DNA of 64,000 nt from assembly GCF_947242115.1 (NCBI RefSeq), contig NC_074724.1:37544998-37608997 (forward strand), in the 5' to 3' direction. A program made the translations under genes and the position numbers. The stretch is from Biomphalaria glabrata. Its lineage: Eukaryota > Mollusca > Gastropoda > Planorbidae. Below are positions 22,671 to 35,367 of this stretch, in pieces. Position 1 is the first letter of the stretch. Each line of letters opens with the position of its first letter. The notes beneath the pieces were generated by a model. The model saw only the letters and a list, made by a program, of their open reading frames with translations, was not told the DNA's origin and searched no databases.

Positions 22671-22963
22671 TTTTCGCAAAGAGTTTCTCGTGTATCTTTC
22701 ACGTGTCCGCCGAACTGTTTTCACTAAAGGGGAAGGGACGAAGGCGAGTAACTGGCGCCTTAGCCGGTAGGCTTCAAGCAGGAAGAGCTCATTAGCCACA
22801 TAGCAGAAGGAAAACTGAATTTAAAAATCTGCTGCCTTGCAACTATTCCCAAACATGGGAAAGCTGTCGTGGGTCAACCCTGAGGAAAAATAAGGAGCTG
22901 GCAACCCCTAGGCAGTTTACAGCACACAGCGCTACACCCCATCAGAGCCTGTGACGCCACTGG
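22671..22963. repeat. GC-richer ~290-bp interspersed repeat, unit L1
   Basis: This stretch has clearly higher GC than its surroundings, running from CGCAAAGAGTTTCTCGTG to GAGCCTGTGACGCCACTGGT. It interrupts the hAT transposase frame, whose homology stops exactly at its edge. Equivalent copies are at 27,371-27,667, 33,240-33,534, 38,280-38,575, 39,887-40,180, 46,455-46,745, 52,379-52,670 and 58,762-59,055. Family unknown. Confidence 0.55.
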
Positions 22964-23450
22964 TTCCAAACTGATCCCAAACTGTATATATTTCCTTTGC
23001 AAAGAATCACATAAGAAGCTTTTAATTTGATAACTCATGCCACCGATGTGCCCTTGAACTGTATTTTTGTTTAAAGAAATTCTTTTAATAATATCAGATG
23101 TAGGTGTGTGTAAAACAGTTTTCACAACTACAACGGCTGGTAAAATCAATGTTTTACCTATGTTTCCATATTTTGCTATAAGTAAAGAGATATTGTAAGA
23201 TGCTCACAAACCAACATCTTCTCTATATATATATGATGTTGAAGTGAGATTGTGTGGGTCTATTCTTAACTTTATCTTTGAGTGCTAGAAAATTTTTAAA
23301 TCTTTATCTATTTTGTTAGGGTGACATTGTCTCAGATGATCCTCTAGCAATTGGTTTCGTATCATTATTTTAAAAAAGTCACTTAGGCAACGGCTTGTTT
23401 GACAAGGAAGGAATGAATCCCAGTTTTAAATAATCAATGATGGACAGTGT
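22964..23450 (-). pseudogene. hAT transposase relic (ZBED5/SCAND3 type), unit L1
   Basis: Reading leftward on the minus strand: a BED-finger-like stretch DYLKLGFIPSLSNKPLPK whose zinc ligands are lost; then KDKVKNRPTQSHF; then ASYNISLLIAKYGNIGKTLI and LPAVVVVKTVLHTPTSDIIK RISLNKNTVQGHIGGMS. This order and wording match the N-terminal half of ZBED5/SCAND3/FAM200-type hAT transposases. In those the next residues are a conserved LDEST carrying the first catalytic Asp. Here homology ends at SLE, where the GC-richer repeat begins, so no catalytic residue remains. Stops are present in the BED part and before ASYN. The 91-codon frame at 22,874-23,149 covers only the last part. Confidence 0.75.
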
Positions 23451-23689
23451 ACATTTCTTTTCGTTAAACATTTGTTACATGCAGACAAAATTAAAATTTT
23501 TAAATAAGTATTGAGAAGATTCTTTGGTTTGATTAGCAGGATATATATTTAAATGATTTACCAAGATAAAAATCATATATTACTGTATAAAATAATTACA
23601 TTAAATGAATGTAAAAATTAAAAAAAGAGTGATTAAGTCCCTTAATGTAATTAACACCATTTTTTTTTCAAAATACATTAAATTCTTAC

Positions 23690-24190
23690 CATTACCTATC
23701 AATCAGTCTGTTGAACCATGGGGGCACCACACAAGATCTGTCAACAGCCCTTCTATATTCCTCTCTGTACTTAGCCCTGGATAAACCATTTCATGGCAGA
23801 CCTGCCCATTCTTTCATGTCTTCACATTGCTCTCTGTCTTTCATTCTTCATCCTGGAACTCAATGGTCAAAGGAGCATAACCCTGGTATTATTTTCTGGA
23901 AATAAAAAAAGACTGATTTAGTCCCTTAATGTAATTAACACAATTTTTTTTAAAAAATACATTAAATTCTTACCATTACCAATCAATTAGTCTGTTGAAC
24001 CATGGGGGCACCACACAAGATCTGTCAACAGCCCTTCTATATTCCTCTCTGTACTTAGCCCTGGATAAACCATTTCTTGGCAGACCTGCCCATTCTTTGA
24101 TGTCTTTCCATCTCTCTGTCTTCCTTCTTTGTACACAAATGGGGAAAAAATGGACCATAATTCTTAAAAAAGAAATTTAATATCATTAAA
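23690..24190 (-). repeat. Two 284-bp monomers, unit L2
   Basis: Same two types in the same order as L1, spaced 284 bp. The open version (KDIKEWAGLPRNGLSRAKYR) spans 23,976-24,158. Confidence 0.8.
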
Positions 24191-24802
24191 TAAAATTTAA
24201 TTTAATTTCTAATTATTAATAAAATATCTTACCAGAATGCTAGCCACACTTTCTAAAACTATGACCAGTGCCTTATTTAAATCTTGAATTATATTTCTAG
24301 TCTAGGAGTTCCAATCAATTTTGTTGTATACAAAGGCCATGATACTGATTATAGGAATATGCCAGATGTCTGTTTCAGCATCTGAGTAAATAAATTAATG
24401 AAACTCCTATGACTCTAAGTTAGGGTAATGTCATCTTTCATATCTGTATTAAAAAAACACAAAAAAAAACAAAAAAAAACTGGACATACATTCCTCATTA
24501 TCAGTTCCCATCCTGTTTGTCATTTAAATATTTTGGACATTCCTTTTACATTCCAGCCAAGATCTTGCAGCGGACAGTAGAAAATGGCAGTTTAAACTTC
24601 AGATCATTGTGTCAACCGTCTCGTGCAAACCACAAAACCAGGCAGTGTAATCAAGATCTACCTAAGAATGAAAAATACTATCAGATACAATTTCACATTA
24701 CATCTAAAAAAGGATAGCTATATTTAACTTGATCTAGTAGAAGATGTACAACTATCATACCCATATAATGTAGATTAACAAACTGATTCAAGATAAATAC
24801 TA

Positions 24803-25968
24803 TTATCTTCTTATCTTATATAATACAGACGTTACTTCAAAAAAGAAGATGATTACGTCCTACGCGTCAAACATTTAGTCATGCATATTAACCAATGACT
24901 TAAATTCTGCCAAGTCACTGGTTTTCCTGGCTAGCTCAGGCAACCCATTCCATGCTCTAATAGCACTAGGGAAGAAGGAGTATTTGTACAAATTTGTCCT
25001 AGCATATGGGACGAGGTATGTGCCTTTATCTTTGTGTGTTTCAGAGTATTTTATTAAATTTTGTTTTTGTATTTGAAGATTATGGTTCAGTGTTTTATGT
25101 ATGATTGCTACTTTACTTTTGAGCCTTCTGTCCTGAAGACTTTCTAAATTTAGTGATTTTACTAAAGGTGTTACTCTAGTCAAATGTGAATATTCGTTTG
25201 TTATGAATCGCACTGCTCTATTTTGTGTCTGTTCTAGTTTCTTAATGTTTTCTTGAGTTGTGGGGTCCCAAACGGAGGATGCATATTCTATTATTGGCCT
25301 AACCAAAGTTTTAAATAACATTTTAGTTTTATGTTCTTATTTGATTTATAGAAATTTCTTTTAATAAATCCTAATGCTTTGTTTGATTTTTTTTGTAGTT
25401 TCATCAATATGTGGATTCCATGACAGTTTTTCATTTATTATAACACCTAGGTATTTTGCGTTTTTAGTCTGTGTTACTGGTTTGCCATGAATAAGATAAG
25501 TGGAATTAATTTGTTTTAGTTTTTTTGTTACTCTTAACAACTGACATTTTTCTGGGTGGAAAGACATGCTCCAATTTGATTCCCATTTCTGTAATTCATC
25601 TAATTCTCTTTGTAAAATATCTGTGTCTTGTGTTGTTTTTATTGTTCTATATATTATGCAATCGTCTGCAAATAATCTGACTTTTGTTCCTGAAGTAATG
25701 CAATTTGGTAAATCATTTATGTAAATTAAAAATAGTAGTGGACCCAAGACTGTTCCTTGAGGTACACCTGAGTTTACTATTATCGGTGTTGATTTAGAGC
25801 CATTTATTATTACAGTTTGTTCTCTCCCTATCAGAAAGTCCTTAATCCACTGATGCAGTGGACCATTAATGCCGAAATATTTTAATTTTTTAAGCAAACT
25901 ATGGTGGTGAACTTTGTCAAAAGCCTTAGAAAAATCTAGTAAGATGGCATCTATTTTTTCACTATTAT
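24803..25968 (-). mobile_element. LINE 3' part, unit L2
   Basis: Contains the 16 nt missing from L1 and L4, so motif D reads [13 protein letters not shown] and the palm frame is continuous for 178 codons (25,361-25,897). An extra T in a T run then shifts the frame (KKIKQSIRIY end). The thumb and tail frame occupies 24,875-25,321. The 5' truncation point is the same as L1. Confidence 0.9.
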
Positions 25969-26518
25969 ATTAAGCCAATCCTACACCCATACTACTTGTA
26001 TACATAAAATTGGGTGGATCTAGAATTTTAGATCTAGATAGACTAGATTTTTATTAAAATTCTAGATCTTTTCTATTAAGTAATAAAAACCTTTAAAATG
26101 TATTTTAATATGGATGAAGCTGAACAGAAAGGATTGGAAAATAGTCGATGCCAACGCAGAGGCTCTTGTTCTCGTATGAGCCATAGTTGTCTATTGACTG
26201 AAGGTGGTGGAGATAATTCAACAAGATGATTTACAATGTAATTCAAGAGATCTGTCTAGGTTAGTTCATTATTTTTCTTGAAGATTTCTATGATCAAGTC
26301 TAGATTTTCTAGATCTAGCATCATATACAATAATTTCTAGAGATCTAGTGCTAAGTCCTATACATATGGGATCTAGATCTAATCAAGATCTATCTAAAAT
26401 CAGAATAAAAAATATGGAATGTCACACTAGATTTAGAAAAGAATAGCAAAGTTTTACCAATATCTAGATTTTTAGTCCAGTAAATCAACTTATATAGATC
26501 AAAATATACATTAAATTT

Positions 26519-27090
26519 AAAAAAAATTTTTTTTTTTTTTTTTCGAGAATTGACTATCTTGGGACTAACTTCACTGTAGACCAGTGGTTCCCAAAATTTT
26601 AGTAAAATTTTTTTTGTTGTTTTTTTTTATAAAAAAAAATTTTTTTTAATTTTTTTTTTTTTATTTTTTTTTTTTTTAGATTAATTTTTTTTTGTAATTC
26701 CTTTAGATAAATTTTGTTTTAAATTTTTTTTTTTTTTTTGAGAATTCACTATCCCAGGACTGATTTCACTGTAGACCAGTGGTTCCCAAACATTCAGTAA
26801 ATTTTTTTTTTTTTTTTTTTTTAGTAAATTTTTTTTTTTTTTTTTATAAAAATTTTTTTTTAATTTTTTTTTTAATTTTTTTTTTTTTTTAATTTTTTTT
26901 TTTTTTTAATTTTTTTTTTTTTTTTAAATTTTTTTAGATAAATTTTTTATTTTTTTTTTTTTTGAGAATTCACTATTGCGGGACTGACTTCACTGTAGAC
27001 CAGTGGTTCCCAAACTTTTTTGTTTTGTAGACCCCTTGCCATGTTTTCTGCTTTTTGGTAGACCCCCTGCTTAACTTATATTGCTTTTTT
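26519..27090. repeat. A/T homopolymer block with three hAT ends, unit L2
   Basis: CAGTGGTTCCCAAA at about 26,582, 26,778 and 27,000. The two outermost copies facing the spacer are deleted. Confidence 0.85.
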
Positions 27091-27667
27091 TTTTTCAATT
27101 TATTTGAAAACTAATTTCTAATTTTAGTGAGTTGAAGAGTAAAATGCAATTTAAAAATACATATAAGTATTAAATAATAACTCATTTTTATTGATAAAAT
27201 TCAAATTTAACCAATTTAATATGTATTGCTGGAATCATCAAACACACTGGAAATGTTTTTTTACCCAGGCTTATCATCTGTTCCTATGGATGTCATGTTT
27301 CATACATTCTATAAAGAAGACATTCAAACAATAAATATTAATTAATTAATTTGTTTTAAGTATCATTGTAAAAATTTTCGCAAAGAGTTTCTCGTGTATC
27401 TTTCACGTGTCTGCCGAACTGTTTTCACTAAAGGGGAAGGGACGAAGGCGAGTAACTGGCGCCTTAGCCGGTAGGCTTCAAGCAGGAAGAGCTCATTAGC
27501 CACATAGCAGAAGGAAAACTGAATTTAAAAATCTGCTGCCTTGCAACTATTCCCAAACATGGGAAAGCTGTCGTGGGTCAACCCTGAGGAAAAATAAGGA
27601 GCTGGCAACCCCTAGGCAGTTTACAGCACACAGCGCTACACCCCATCAGAGCCTGTGACGCCACTGG

Positions 27668-28154
27668 TTCCAAACTGATCCCAAACTGTATATATTTCCT
27701 TTGCAAAGAATCACATAAGAAGCTTTTAATTTGATAACTCATGCCACCGATGTGCCCTTGAACTGTATTTTTGTTTAAAGAAATTCTTTTAATAATATCA
27801 GATGTAGGTGTGTGTAAAACAGTTTTCACAACTACAACGGCTGGTAAAATCAATGTTTTACCTATGTTTCCATATTTTGCTATAAGTAAAGAGATATTGT
27901 AAGATGCTCACAAACCAACATCTTCTCTATATATATATGATGTTGAAGTGAGATTGTGTGGGTCTATTCTTAACTTTATCTTTGAGTACTAAAAAATTTT
28001 TAAATCATTATCTATTTTGTTAGGATGACATTGTCTCAGATGATCCTCTAGCAATTGGTTTCGTATCATTATTTTAAAAAAGTCACTTAGGCAACGGCTT
28101 GTTTGACAAGGAAGGAATGAATCCCAGTTTTAAATAATCAATGATGGACAGTGT
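27668..28154 (-). pseudogene. hAT transposase relic, unit L2
   Basis: The 91-codon part (27,578-27,853) encodes the same protein as in L1, with the same upstream stops. Confidence 0.75.
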
Positions 28155-28393
28155 ACATTTCTTTTCGTTAAACATTTGTTACATGCAGACAAAATTAAAA
28201 TTTTTAAATAAGTATTGAGAAGATTCTTTGGTTTGATTAGCAGGATATATATTTAAATGATTTACCAAGATAAAAATCATATATTACTGTATAAAATAAT
28301 TACATTAAATGAATGTAAAAATTAAAAAAAGAGTGATTAAGTCCCTTAATGTAATTAACACCATTTTGTTTACAAAATAGATTAAATTCTTAC

Positions 28394-29175
28394 CATTACC
28401 TATCAATCAGTCTGTTGAACCATGGGGGCACCACACAAGATCTGTCAACAGCCCTTCTATATTCCTCTCTGTACTTAGCCCTGCATAAACCATTTCATGG
28501 CAGACCTACCCATTCTTTCATGTCTTCACATTGCTCTCTGTCTTTCATTTTTCATCCTGGAACTCAATGGTCAAAGGAGCATAACCCTGGTATTATTTTC
28601 TGGAAATAAAAAAAGACTGATTTAGTCCCTTAATGTAATTAACACAATTTTTTTTTAAAAATACATTAAATTCTTACCATTACCTATCAATCAGTCTGTT
28701 GAACCATGGGGGCACCACACAAGATCTGTCAACAGCCCTTCTATATTCCTCTCTGTACTTAGCCCTGGATAAACCATTTCATGGCAGACCTGCCAATTCT
28801 TTCATGTCTTCACATTGCACTCTGTCTTTCATTCTTCATCCTGGAACTCAATGGTCAAAGGAGCATAACCCTGGTATTATTTTCTGGAAATAAAAAAAGA
28901 CTGATTTAGTCCCTTAATGTAATTAACACAATTTTTTTTTAAAAATACATTAAATTCTTACCATTACCAATCAATTAGTCTGTTGAACCATGGGGGCACC
29001 ACACAAGATCTGTCAACAGCCCTTCTATATTCCTCTCTGTACTTAGCCCTGGATAAACCATTTCTTGGCAGACCTGCCCATTCTTTGATGTCTTTCCATC
29101 TCTCTGTCTTCCTTCTTTGTACACAAATGGGGAAAAAATGGACCATAATTCTTAAAAAAGAAATTTAATATCATT
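28394..29175 (-). repeat. Three 284-bp monomers, unit L3
   Basis: Starts at 28,415, 28,699 and 28,983 give two exact 284-bp steps. The first two are of the stop-bearing type, the third of the open type, so the extra copy arose by duplication of the first type. Confidence 0.85.
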
Positions 29176-29779
29176 AAATAAAATTTAATTTAATTTCTAA
29201 TTATTAATAAAATATCTTACCAGAATGCTAGCCACACTTTCTAAAACTATGACCAGTGCCTTATTTAAATCTTGAATTATATTTCTAGTCTAGGAGTTCC
29301 AATCAATTTTGTTGTATACAAAGGCCATGATACTGATTATAGGAATATGCCAGATGTCTGTTTCAGCATCTGAGTAAATAAATTAATGAAACTCCTATAG
29401 GGTAATGTCATCTTTCATATCTGTATTAAAAAAACACAAAAAAAAACAAAAAAAAACTGGACATACATTCCTCATTATCAGTTCCCATCCTGTTTGTCAT
29501 TTAAATATTTTGGACATTCCTTTTACATTCCAGCCAAGATCTTGCAGCGGACAGTAGAAAATGGCAGTTTGAACTTCAGATCATTGTGTCAACCGTCTCG
29601 TGCAAACCACAAAACCAGGCAGTGTAATCAAGATCTACCTAAGAATGAAAAATACTATCAGATACAATTTCACATTACATCTAAAAAAGGATAGCTATAT
29701 TTAACTTGATCTAGTAGAAGATGTACAACTATCATACCCATATAATGTAGATTAACAAACTGATTCAAGATAAATACTA

Positions 29780-30943
29780 TTATCTTCTTATCTTATATAA
29801 TACAGACGTTACTTCAAAAAAGAAGATGATTACGTCCTACGCGTCAAACATTTAGTCATGCATATTAACCAATGACTTAAATTCTGCCAAGTCACTGGTT
29901 TTCCTGGCTAGCTCAGGCAACCCATTCCATGCTCTAATAGCACTAGGGAAGAAGGAGTATTTGTACAAATTTGTCCTAGCATATGGGACGAGGAATGTGC
30001 CTTTATCTTTGTGTCTTTCAGAGTATTTTATTAAATTTTGTTTTTGTATTTGAAGATTATGGTTCAGTGTTTTATGTATGATTGCTACTTTACTTTTGAG
30101 CCTTCTGTCCTGAAGACTTTCTAAATTTAGTGATTTTACTAAAGGTGTTACTCTAATCAAATGTGAATATTCGTTTGTTATGAATCGCACTGCTCTATTT
30201 TGTGTCTGTTCTAGTTTCTTAATGTTTTCTTGAGTTGTGGGGTCCCAAACGGAGGATGCATATTCTATTATTGGCCTAACCAAAGTTTTAAATAACATTT
30301 TAGTTTTATGTTCTTATTTGATTTATAGAAATTTCTTTTAATAAATCCTAATGCTTTGTTTGATTTTTTTGTAGTTTCATCAATATGTGGATTCCATGAC
30401 AGTTTTTCATTTATTATAACACCTAGGTATTTTGCGTTTTAGTCTGTGTTACTGGTTTTCCATGAATAAGATAAGTGGAATTAATTTGTTTTAGTTTTTT
30501 TGTTACTCTTAACAACTGACATTTTTCTGGGTGGAAAGACATGCTCCAATTTGATTCCCATTTCTGTAATTCATCTAATTCTCTTTGTAAAATATCTGTG
30601 TCTTGTGTTGTTTTTATTGTTCTATATATTATGCAATCGTCTGCAAATAATCTGACTTTTGTTCCTGAAGTAATGCAATTTGGTAAATCATTTATGTAAA
30701 TTAAAAATAGTAGTGGACCCAAGACTGTTCCTTGAGGTACACCTGAGTTTACTATTATCGGTGTTGATTTAGAGCCATTTATTATTACAGTTTGTTCTCT
30801 CCCTATCAGAAAGTCCTTAATCCACTGATGCAGTGGACCATTAATGCCGAAATATTTTAATTTTTTAAGCAAACTATGGTGGTGAACTTTGTCAAAAGCC
30901 TTAGAAAAATCTAGTAAGATAGCATCTATTTGTTCACTATTAT
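29780..30943 (-). mobile_element. LINE 3' part, unit L3
   Basis: The palm frame of 149 codons (30,423-30,872) is intact through motif D. It is then shifted by loss of one T at about 30,438 (VTQTKTQNT end). The thumb and tail frame is 29,852-30,298. Confidence 0.9.
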
Positions 30944-32130
30944 ATTAAGCCAATCCTACACCCATACTACTTGTATACATAAAATTGGGTGGATCTAGAA
31001 TTTTAGATCTAGATAGACTAGATTTTTATTAAAATTCTAGATCTTTTCTATTAAGTAATAAAAACCTTTAAAATGTATTTTAATATGGATGAAGCTGAAC
31101 AGAAAGGATTGGAAAATAGTCGATGCCAACGCAGAGGCTCTTGTTCTCATATGAGCCATAGTTGTCTATTGACTGAAGATGGTGGAGATAATTCAACAAG
31201 ATGATTTACAATGTAATTCAAGAGATCTGTCTAGGTTAGTTCATTATTTTTCTTGAAGATTTCTATGATCAAGTCTAGATTTTCTAGATCTAGCATCATA
31301 TACAATAATTTCTAGAGATCTAGTGCTAAGTCCTATACATATGGGATCTAGATCTAATCAAGATCTATCTAAAATCAGAATAAAAAATATGGAATGTCAC
31401 ACTAGATTTAGAATAGAATAGCAAAGTTTTACCAATATCTAGATTTTTAGTCCAGTAAATCAACTTATATAGATCAAAATATAAATTAAATTCACCTTTA
31501 TCTATCCCTTAGTCTGATGGACTGTTAAGGCACCACACAAGGTTTGTCGACCATTCTTTTCCTCACCGTCTTTTGAATGACTAATTCCTGAGAATAGTAA
31601 ACCGTTATTGTTAAAGAATATACAGGTAATCAGTGCTTTTTTGTAAAGAAATAGGTGCCGGAGCTCAGTGATGGATTGCCTTTTACCAACTAATAAATAA
31701 ATAATAAACTTTAAAATACAAAAGTAACTTTTTCGCTGCATTGAAAAAAGTGCCGGTACGCTGTACCAGTGCTTACTGTAATGCTGCTGACCTGAAAAAT
31801 TGTAGTTAAACTAAATAATACAGTAATATTAAGCCCATACTAATTAGTCTTAGATATATAGATCTAGAAATTATATTGACATTGTGTAGATCTAGTCAAT
31901 CTAGATTTCAAAGCAAAGAAAACAGAAGAACGGTAGACCATAAGGCAAAGACGATAGGATCGACATGGACCAAGCTGAAGAAATCCAGAATATTTATTGA
32001 AAATTTTTAGTTAGATCTAGGTAGACTAATAATGTAGAATACTAGGACTATAGTAATCTATACATTCTTTTCTAGACTCTACTAGACAAACTCTAATGAT
32101 GATTCTAATATTAAATATGTAGATCTAGAG

Positions 32131-32434
32131 CAGTGGTTCCCAAACTTTTTTGTCTCGTAGACCCCTTGCCATGTTTTCTGCTTTTCGGTAGAACCCCTGC
32201 TTAACTTATATTTATTTTTTTTTTATTTTTTTTAGAAATTTTTTTTTTTAATTTTTTTTTTTTTTTCGAGAATTGACTTTCCTGGTACTGACTTCACTGT
32301 AGACCAGTGGTTCCCAAACTTTTATAAAAAAAATTTTATAATTTTTTTTAAAATTTTTTTTATTATTATTTTTTTTTTCCGAGAATTGACTATCTTGGGA
32401 CTGACTTCACAGTAGACCAGTGGATCCCAAAATT

Positions 32435-32470
<36 letters not shown>

Positions 32471-32536
32471 GATGTTTTTTTTATAAAAAATTTTTTTTTT
32501 TAATTTTTTTTTTTTTCAATTTTTTTATTTTAAGAT

Positions 32537-32570
<34 letters not shown>

Positions 32571-32960
32571 ATTTCTTTAGATAAGTTTTGTTTTAATTTT
32601 TTTTTTTTTTTCAGAATTCACTATCCCAGGACTGACTTCACTGTAGACCAGATGTTCCCAAACATTTAGTAATTTTTTTTTTTTTTATTTTTTTTTAATT
32701 TTTTTTTTATTTTATATTTTTTTTTTTTTTTTTATTTTTTTTTTTTTTTTAAATTTTTTTTAGATAATTTTTTTTTTTTTTTTTTTTAGATAAATTTTTT
32801 TTTTTTTTAAATTTTTTTTTTTTTTTTTTTGAGAATTCACTATTGCGGGACCGACTTTACTGTAGACCAGTGGTTCCCAAACTTTTTTGTTTCGTAGACC
32901 CCTTGCCATGTTTTCTGCTTTTTGGTAAACCCCTGCTTAGCTTATATATTTTTTTTTTTT
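32131..32960. repeat. A/T homopolymer block with five hAT ends, unit L3
   Basis: hAT ends at about 32,131, 32,307, 32,420 (GTGGATCCC variant), 32,651 (GATGTTCCC variant) and 32,867. The two variants are private to this unit. Confidence 0.85.
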
Positions 32961-33534
32961 GCAATTTATTTGAAAACTAATTTCTAATTTTAGTGAGTTG
33001 AAGAGTAAAATGCAATTTAAAAATACATATAAAGTATTAAATAATAACTCATTTTTATTGATAAAATTCAAATTTAACCAATTTAATATGTATTGCTGGA
33101 ATCATCAAACACACTGGAAATGTTTTTTTACCCAGGCTTATTATCTGTTCCTATGGATGTCATGTTTCATACATTCTATAAAGAAGACATTCAAACAATA
33201 AATATTAATTAATTAATTTGTTTTAAGTATCATTGTAAAAGTTTTCGCAAAGAGTTTCTCGTGTATCTTTCACGTGTCCGCCGAACTGTTTTCACTAAAG
33301 GGGAAGGGACGAAGGCGAGTAACTGGCGCCTTAGCCGGTAGGCTTCAAGCAGGAAGAGCTCATTAGCCACATAGCAGAAGGAAAACTGAATTTAAAAATC
33401 TGCTGCCTTGCAACTATTCCCAAACATGGGAAAGCTGTCGTGGGTCAACCCTGAGGAAAAATAAGGAGCTGGCAACCCCTAGGCAGTTTACAGCACACAG
33501 CACTACACCCCATCAGAGCCTGTGACGCCACTGG

Positions 33535-34015
33535 TTCCAAACTGATCCCAAACTGTATATATTTCCTTTGCAAAGAATCATATAAGAAGCTTTTAATTTG
33601 ATAACTCATGCCACCGATGTGTCCTTGAACTGTATTTTTGTTTAAAGAAATTCTTTTAATAATATCAGATGTAGGTGTGTGTAAAATAGTTTTCACAACT
33701 ACAACGGCTGGTAAAATCAATGTTTTACCTATGTTTCCATATTTTGCTATAAGTAAAGAGATATTGTAAGATGCTCACAAACCAACATCTTCTCTCTATA
33801 TATATATGATGTTGAAGTGAGATTGTGTGGGTCTATTCTTAACTTTATCTTTGAGTGCTAGAAAATTTTTAAATCTTTATCAATTTTGTTAGGGTGACAT
33901 TGTCTCAGATGATCCTCTAGCAATTGGTTTCGTATCATTATTTTAAAAAGTCACTTAGGCAACGGCTTGTTTGACAAGGAAGGAATGAATCCCAGTTTTA
34001 AATAATCAATGATGG
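33535..34015 (-). pseudogene. hAT transposase relic, unit L3
   Basis: As in L1, with a few private substitutions (for example KTILHTP and SFLYDSLQ in the 33,445-33,720 frame). Confidence 0.75.
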
Positions 34016-34261
34016 ACAGTGTACATTTCTTTTCGTTAAACATTTGTTACATGTAGACAAAATTAAAATTTTTAAATAAGTATTGAGAAGATTCTTTGGT
34101 TTGATTAGCAGGATATATTTTTAAATGATTTACCAAGATAAAAATCATATATTTCTGTATAAAAAAATTACATTAAATAAATGTAAAAATTAAAAAAAGA
34201 GTGATTAAGTCCCTTAATGTAATTAACACCATTTTGTTTACAAAATACATTAAATTCTTAC

Positions 34262-34760
34262 CATTACCTATCAATCAGTCTGTTGAACCATGGGGGCACC
34301 ACACAAGATCTGTCAACAGCCCTTCTATATTCCTCTCTGTACTTAGCCCTGGATAAACCATTTCATGGCAGACCTGCCCATTCTTTCATGTCTTCACATT
34401 GCACTCTGTCTTTCATTCTTCATCCTGGAACTCAATGGTCAAAGGAGCATAACCCTGATATTATTTTCTGGAAATAAAAAAAAACTGATTAAGTCCCTTA
34501 ATGTAATTAACACAATTTTTTTTAAAAAATACATTAAATTCTTACCATTACCAATCAATTAGTCTGTTGAACCATGGGGGCACCACACAAGATCTGTCAA
34601 CAGCCCTTCTATATTCCTCTCTGTACTTAGCCCTGGATAAACCATTTCTTGGCAGACCTGCCCATTCTTTGATGTCTTTCCATCTCTCTGTCTTCCTTCT
34701 TTGTACACAAATGGGGAAAAAATGGACCATAATTCTTAAAAAAGAAATTTAATATCATTA
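34262..34760 (-). repeat. Two 284-bp monomers, unit L4
   Basis: Starts at 34,283 and 34,567, first stop-bearing then open type. Confidence 0.8.
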
Positions 34761-35367
34761 AATAAAATTTAATTTAATTTCTAATTATTAATAAAATATC
34801 TTACCAGAATGCTAGCCACACTTTCTAAAACTATGACCAGTGCCTTATTTAAATCTTGAATTATATTTCTAGTCTAGGAGTTCCAATCAATTTTGTTGTA
34901 TACAAAGGCCATGATACTGATTATAGGAATATGCCAGATGTCTGTTTTAGCATCTGAGTAAATAAATTAATGAAACTCCTATGACTCTAAGTTAGGGTAA
35001 TGTCATCTTTCATATCTGTGTTTAAAAAAAAAACAAAAAAAAAACTGGACATACATTCCTCATTATCAGTTCCCATCCTGTTTGTCATTTAAATATTTTG
35101 GACATTCCTTTTACATTCCAGCCAAGATCTTGCAGCGGACAGTAGAAAATGGCAGTTTAAACTTCAGATCATTGTGTCAACCATCTCGTGCAATCCACAA
35201 AACCAGGCAGTGTAATCAAGATCTACCTAAGAATGAAAAATACTATCAGATACAATTTCACATTACATCTAGAAAAGGATAGCTATATTTAACTTGATCT
35301 AGTAGAAGATGTACAACTATCATACCCATATAATGTAGATTAACAAACTGATTCAAGATAAATACTA

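Larger units (their letters stand above)
18020..23660 (-). repeat. Composite array unit L1
   Basis: First left-arm unit, 5.6 kb. In plus-strand order: two 284-bp monomers (18,040-18,540); an unassigned stretch (18,541-19,146) with a 66-codon plus-strand frame of no evident function; LINE 3' part (19,147-20,295); TCTAGATC-rich spacer (20,296-21,478); A/T block with hAT ends (21,479-22,380); AT-rich DNA (22,381-22,670); a GC-richer repeat (22,671-22,963); hAT transposase relic (22,964-23,450); AT linker. The spacer holds a third, short retroelement tail (20,856-20,925 minus: MVDKPCVVP) and a small hAT-MITE-like piece (about 20,970-21,130). L1 shares private variants with L4. Confidence 0.85.
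23661..28365 (-). repeat. Composite array unit L2 (shortest, 4.7 kb)
   Basis: Modules: monomers 23,690-24,190; unassigned 24,191-24,802; LINE 24,803-25,968; spacer 25,969-26,518, cut short; A/T block 26,519-27,090; AT-rich 27,091-27,370; GC-richer repeat 27,371-27,667; hAT relic 27,668-28,154. The right half of the spacer and the first two hAT ends are missing, with the break at about 26,518 inside A/T-rich sequence. Confidence 0.85.
28366..34230 (-). repeat. Composite array unit L3 (three monomers)
   Basis: Modules: monomers 28,394-29,175; unassigned 29,176-29,779; LINE 29,780-30,943; full spacer 30,944-32,130; A/T block 32,131-32,960; GC-richer repeat 33,240-33,534; hAT relic 33,535-34,015. 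It differs by carrying a third monomer and by lacking about 11 bp (ACTCTAAGTT region) near 29,398. Confidence 0.85.
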
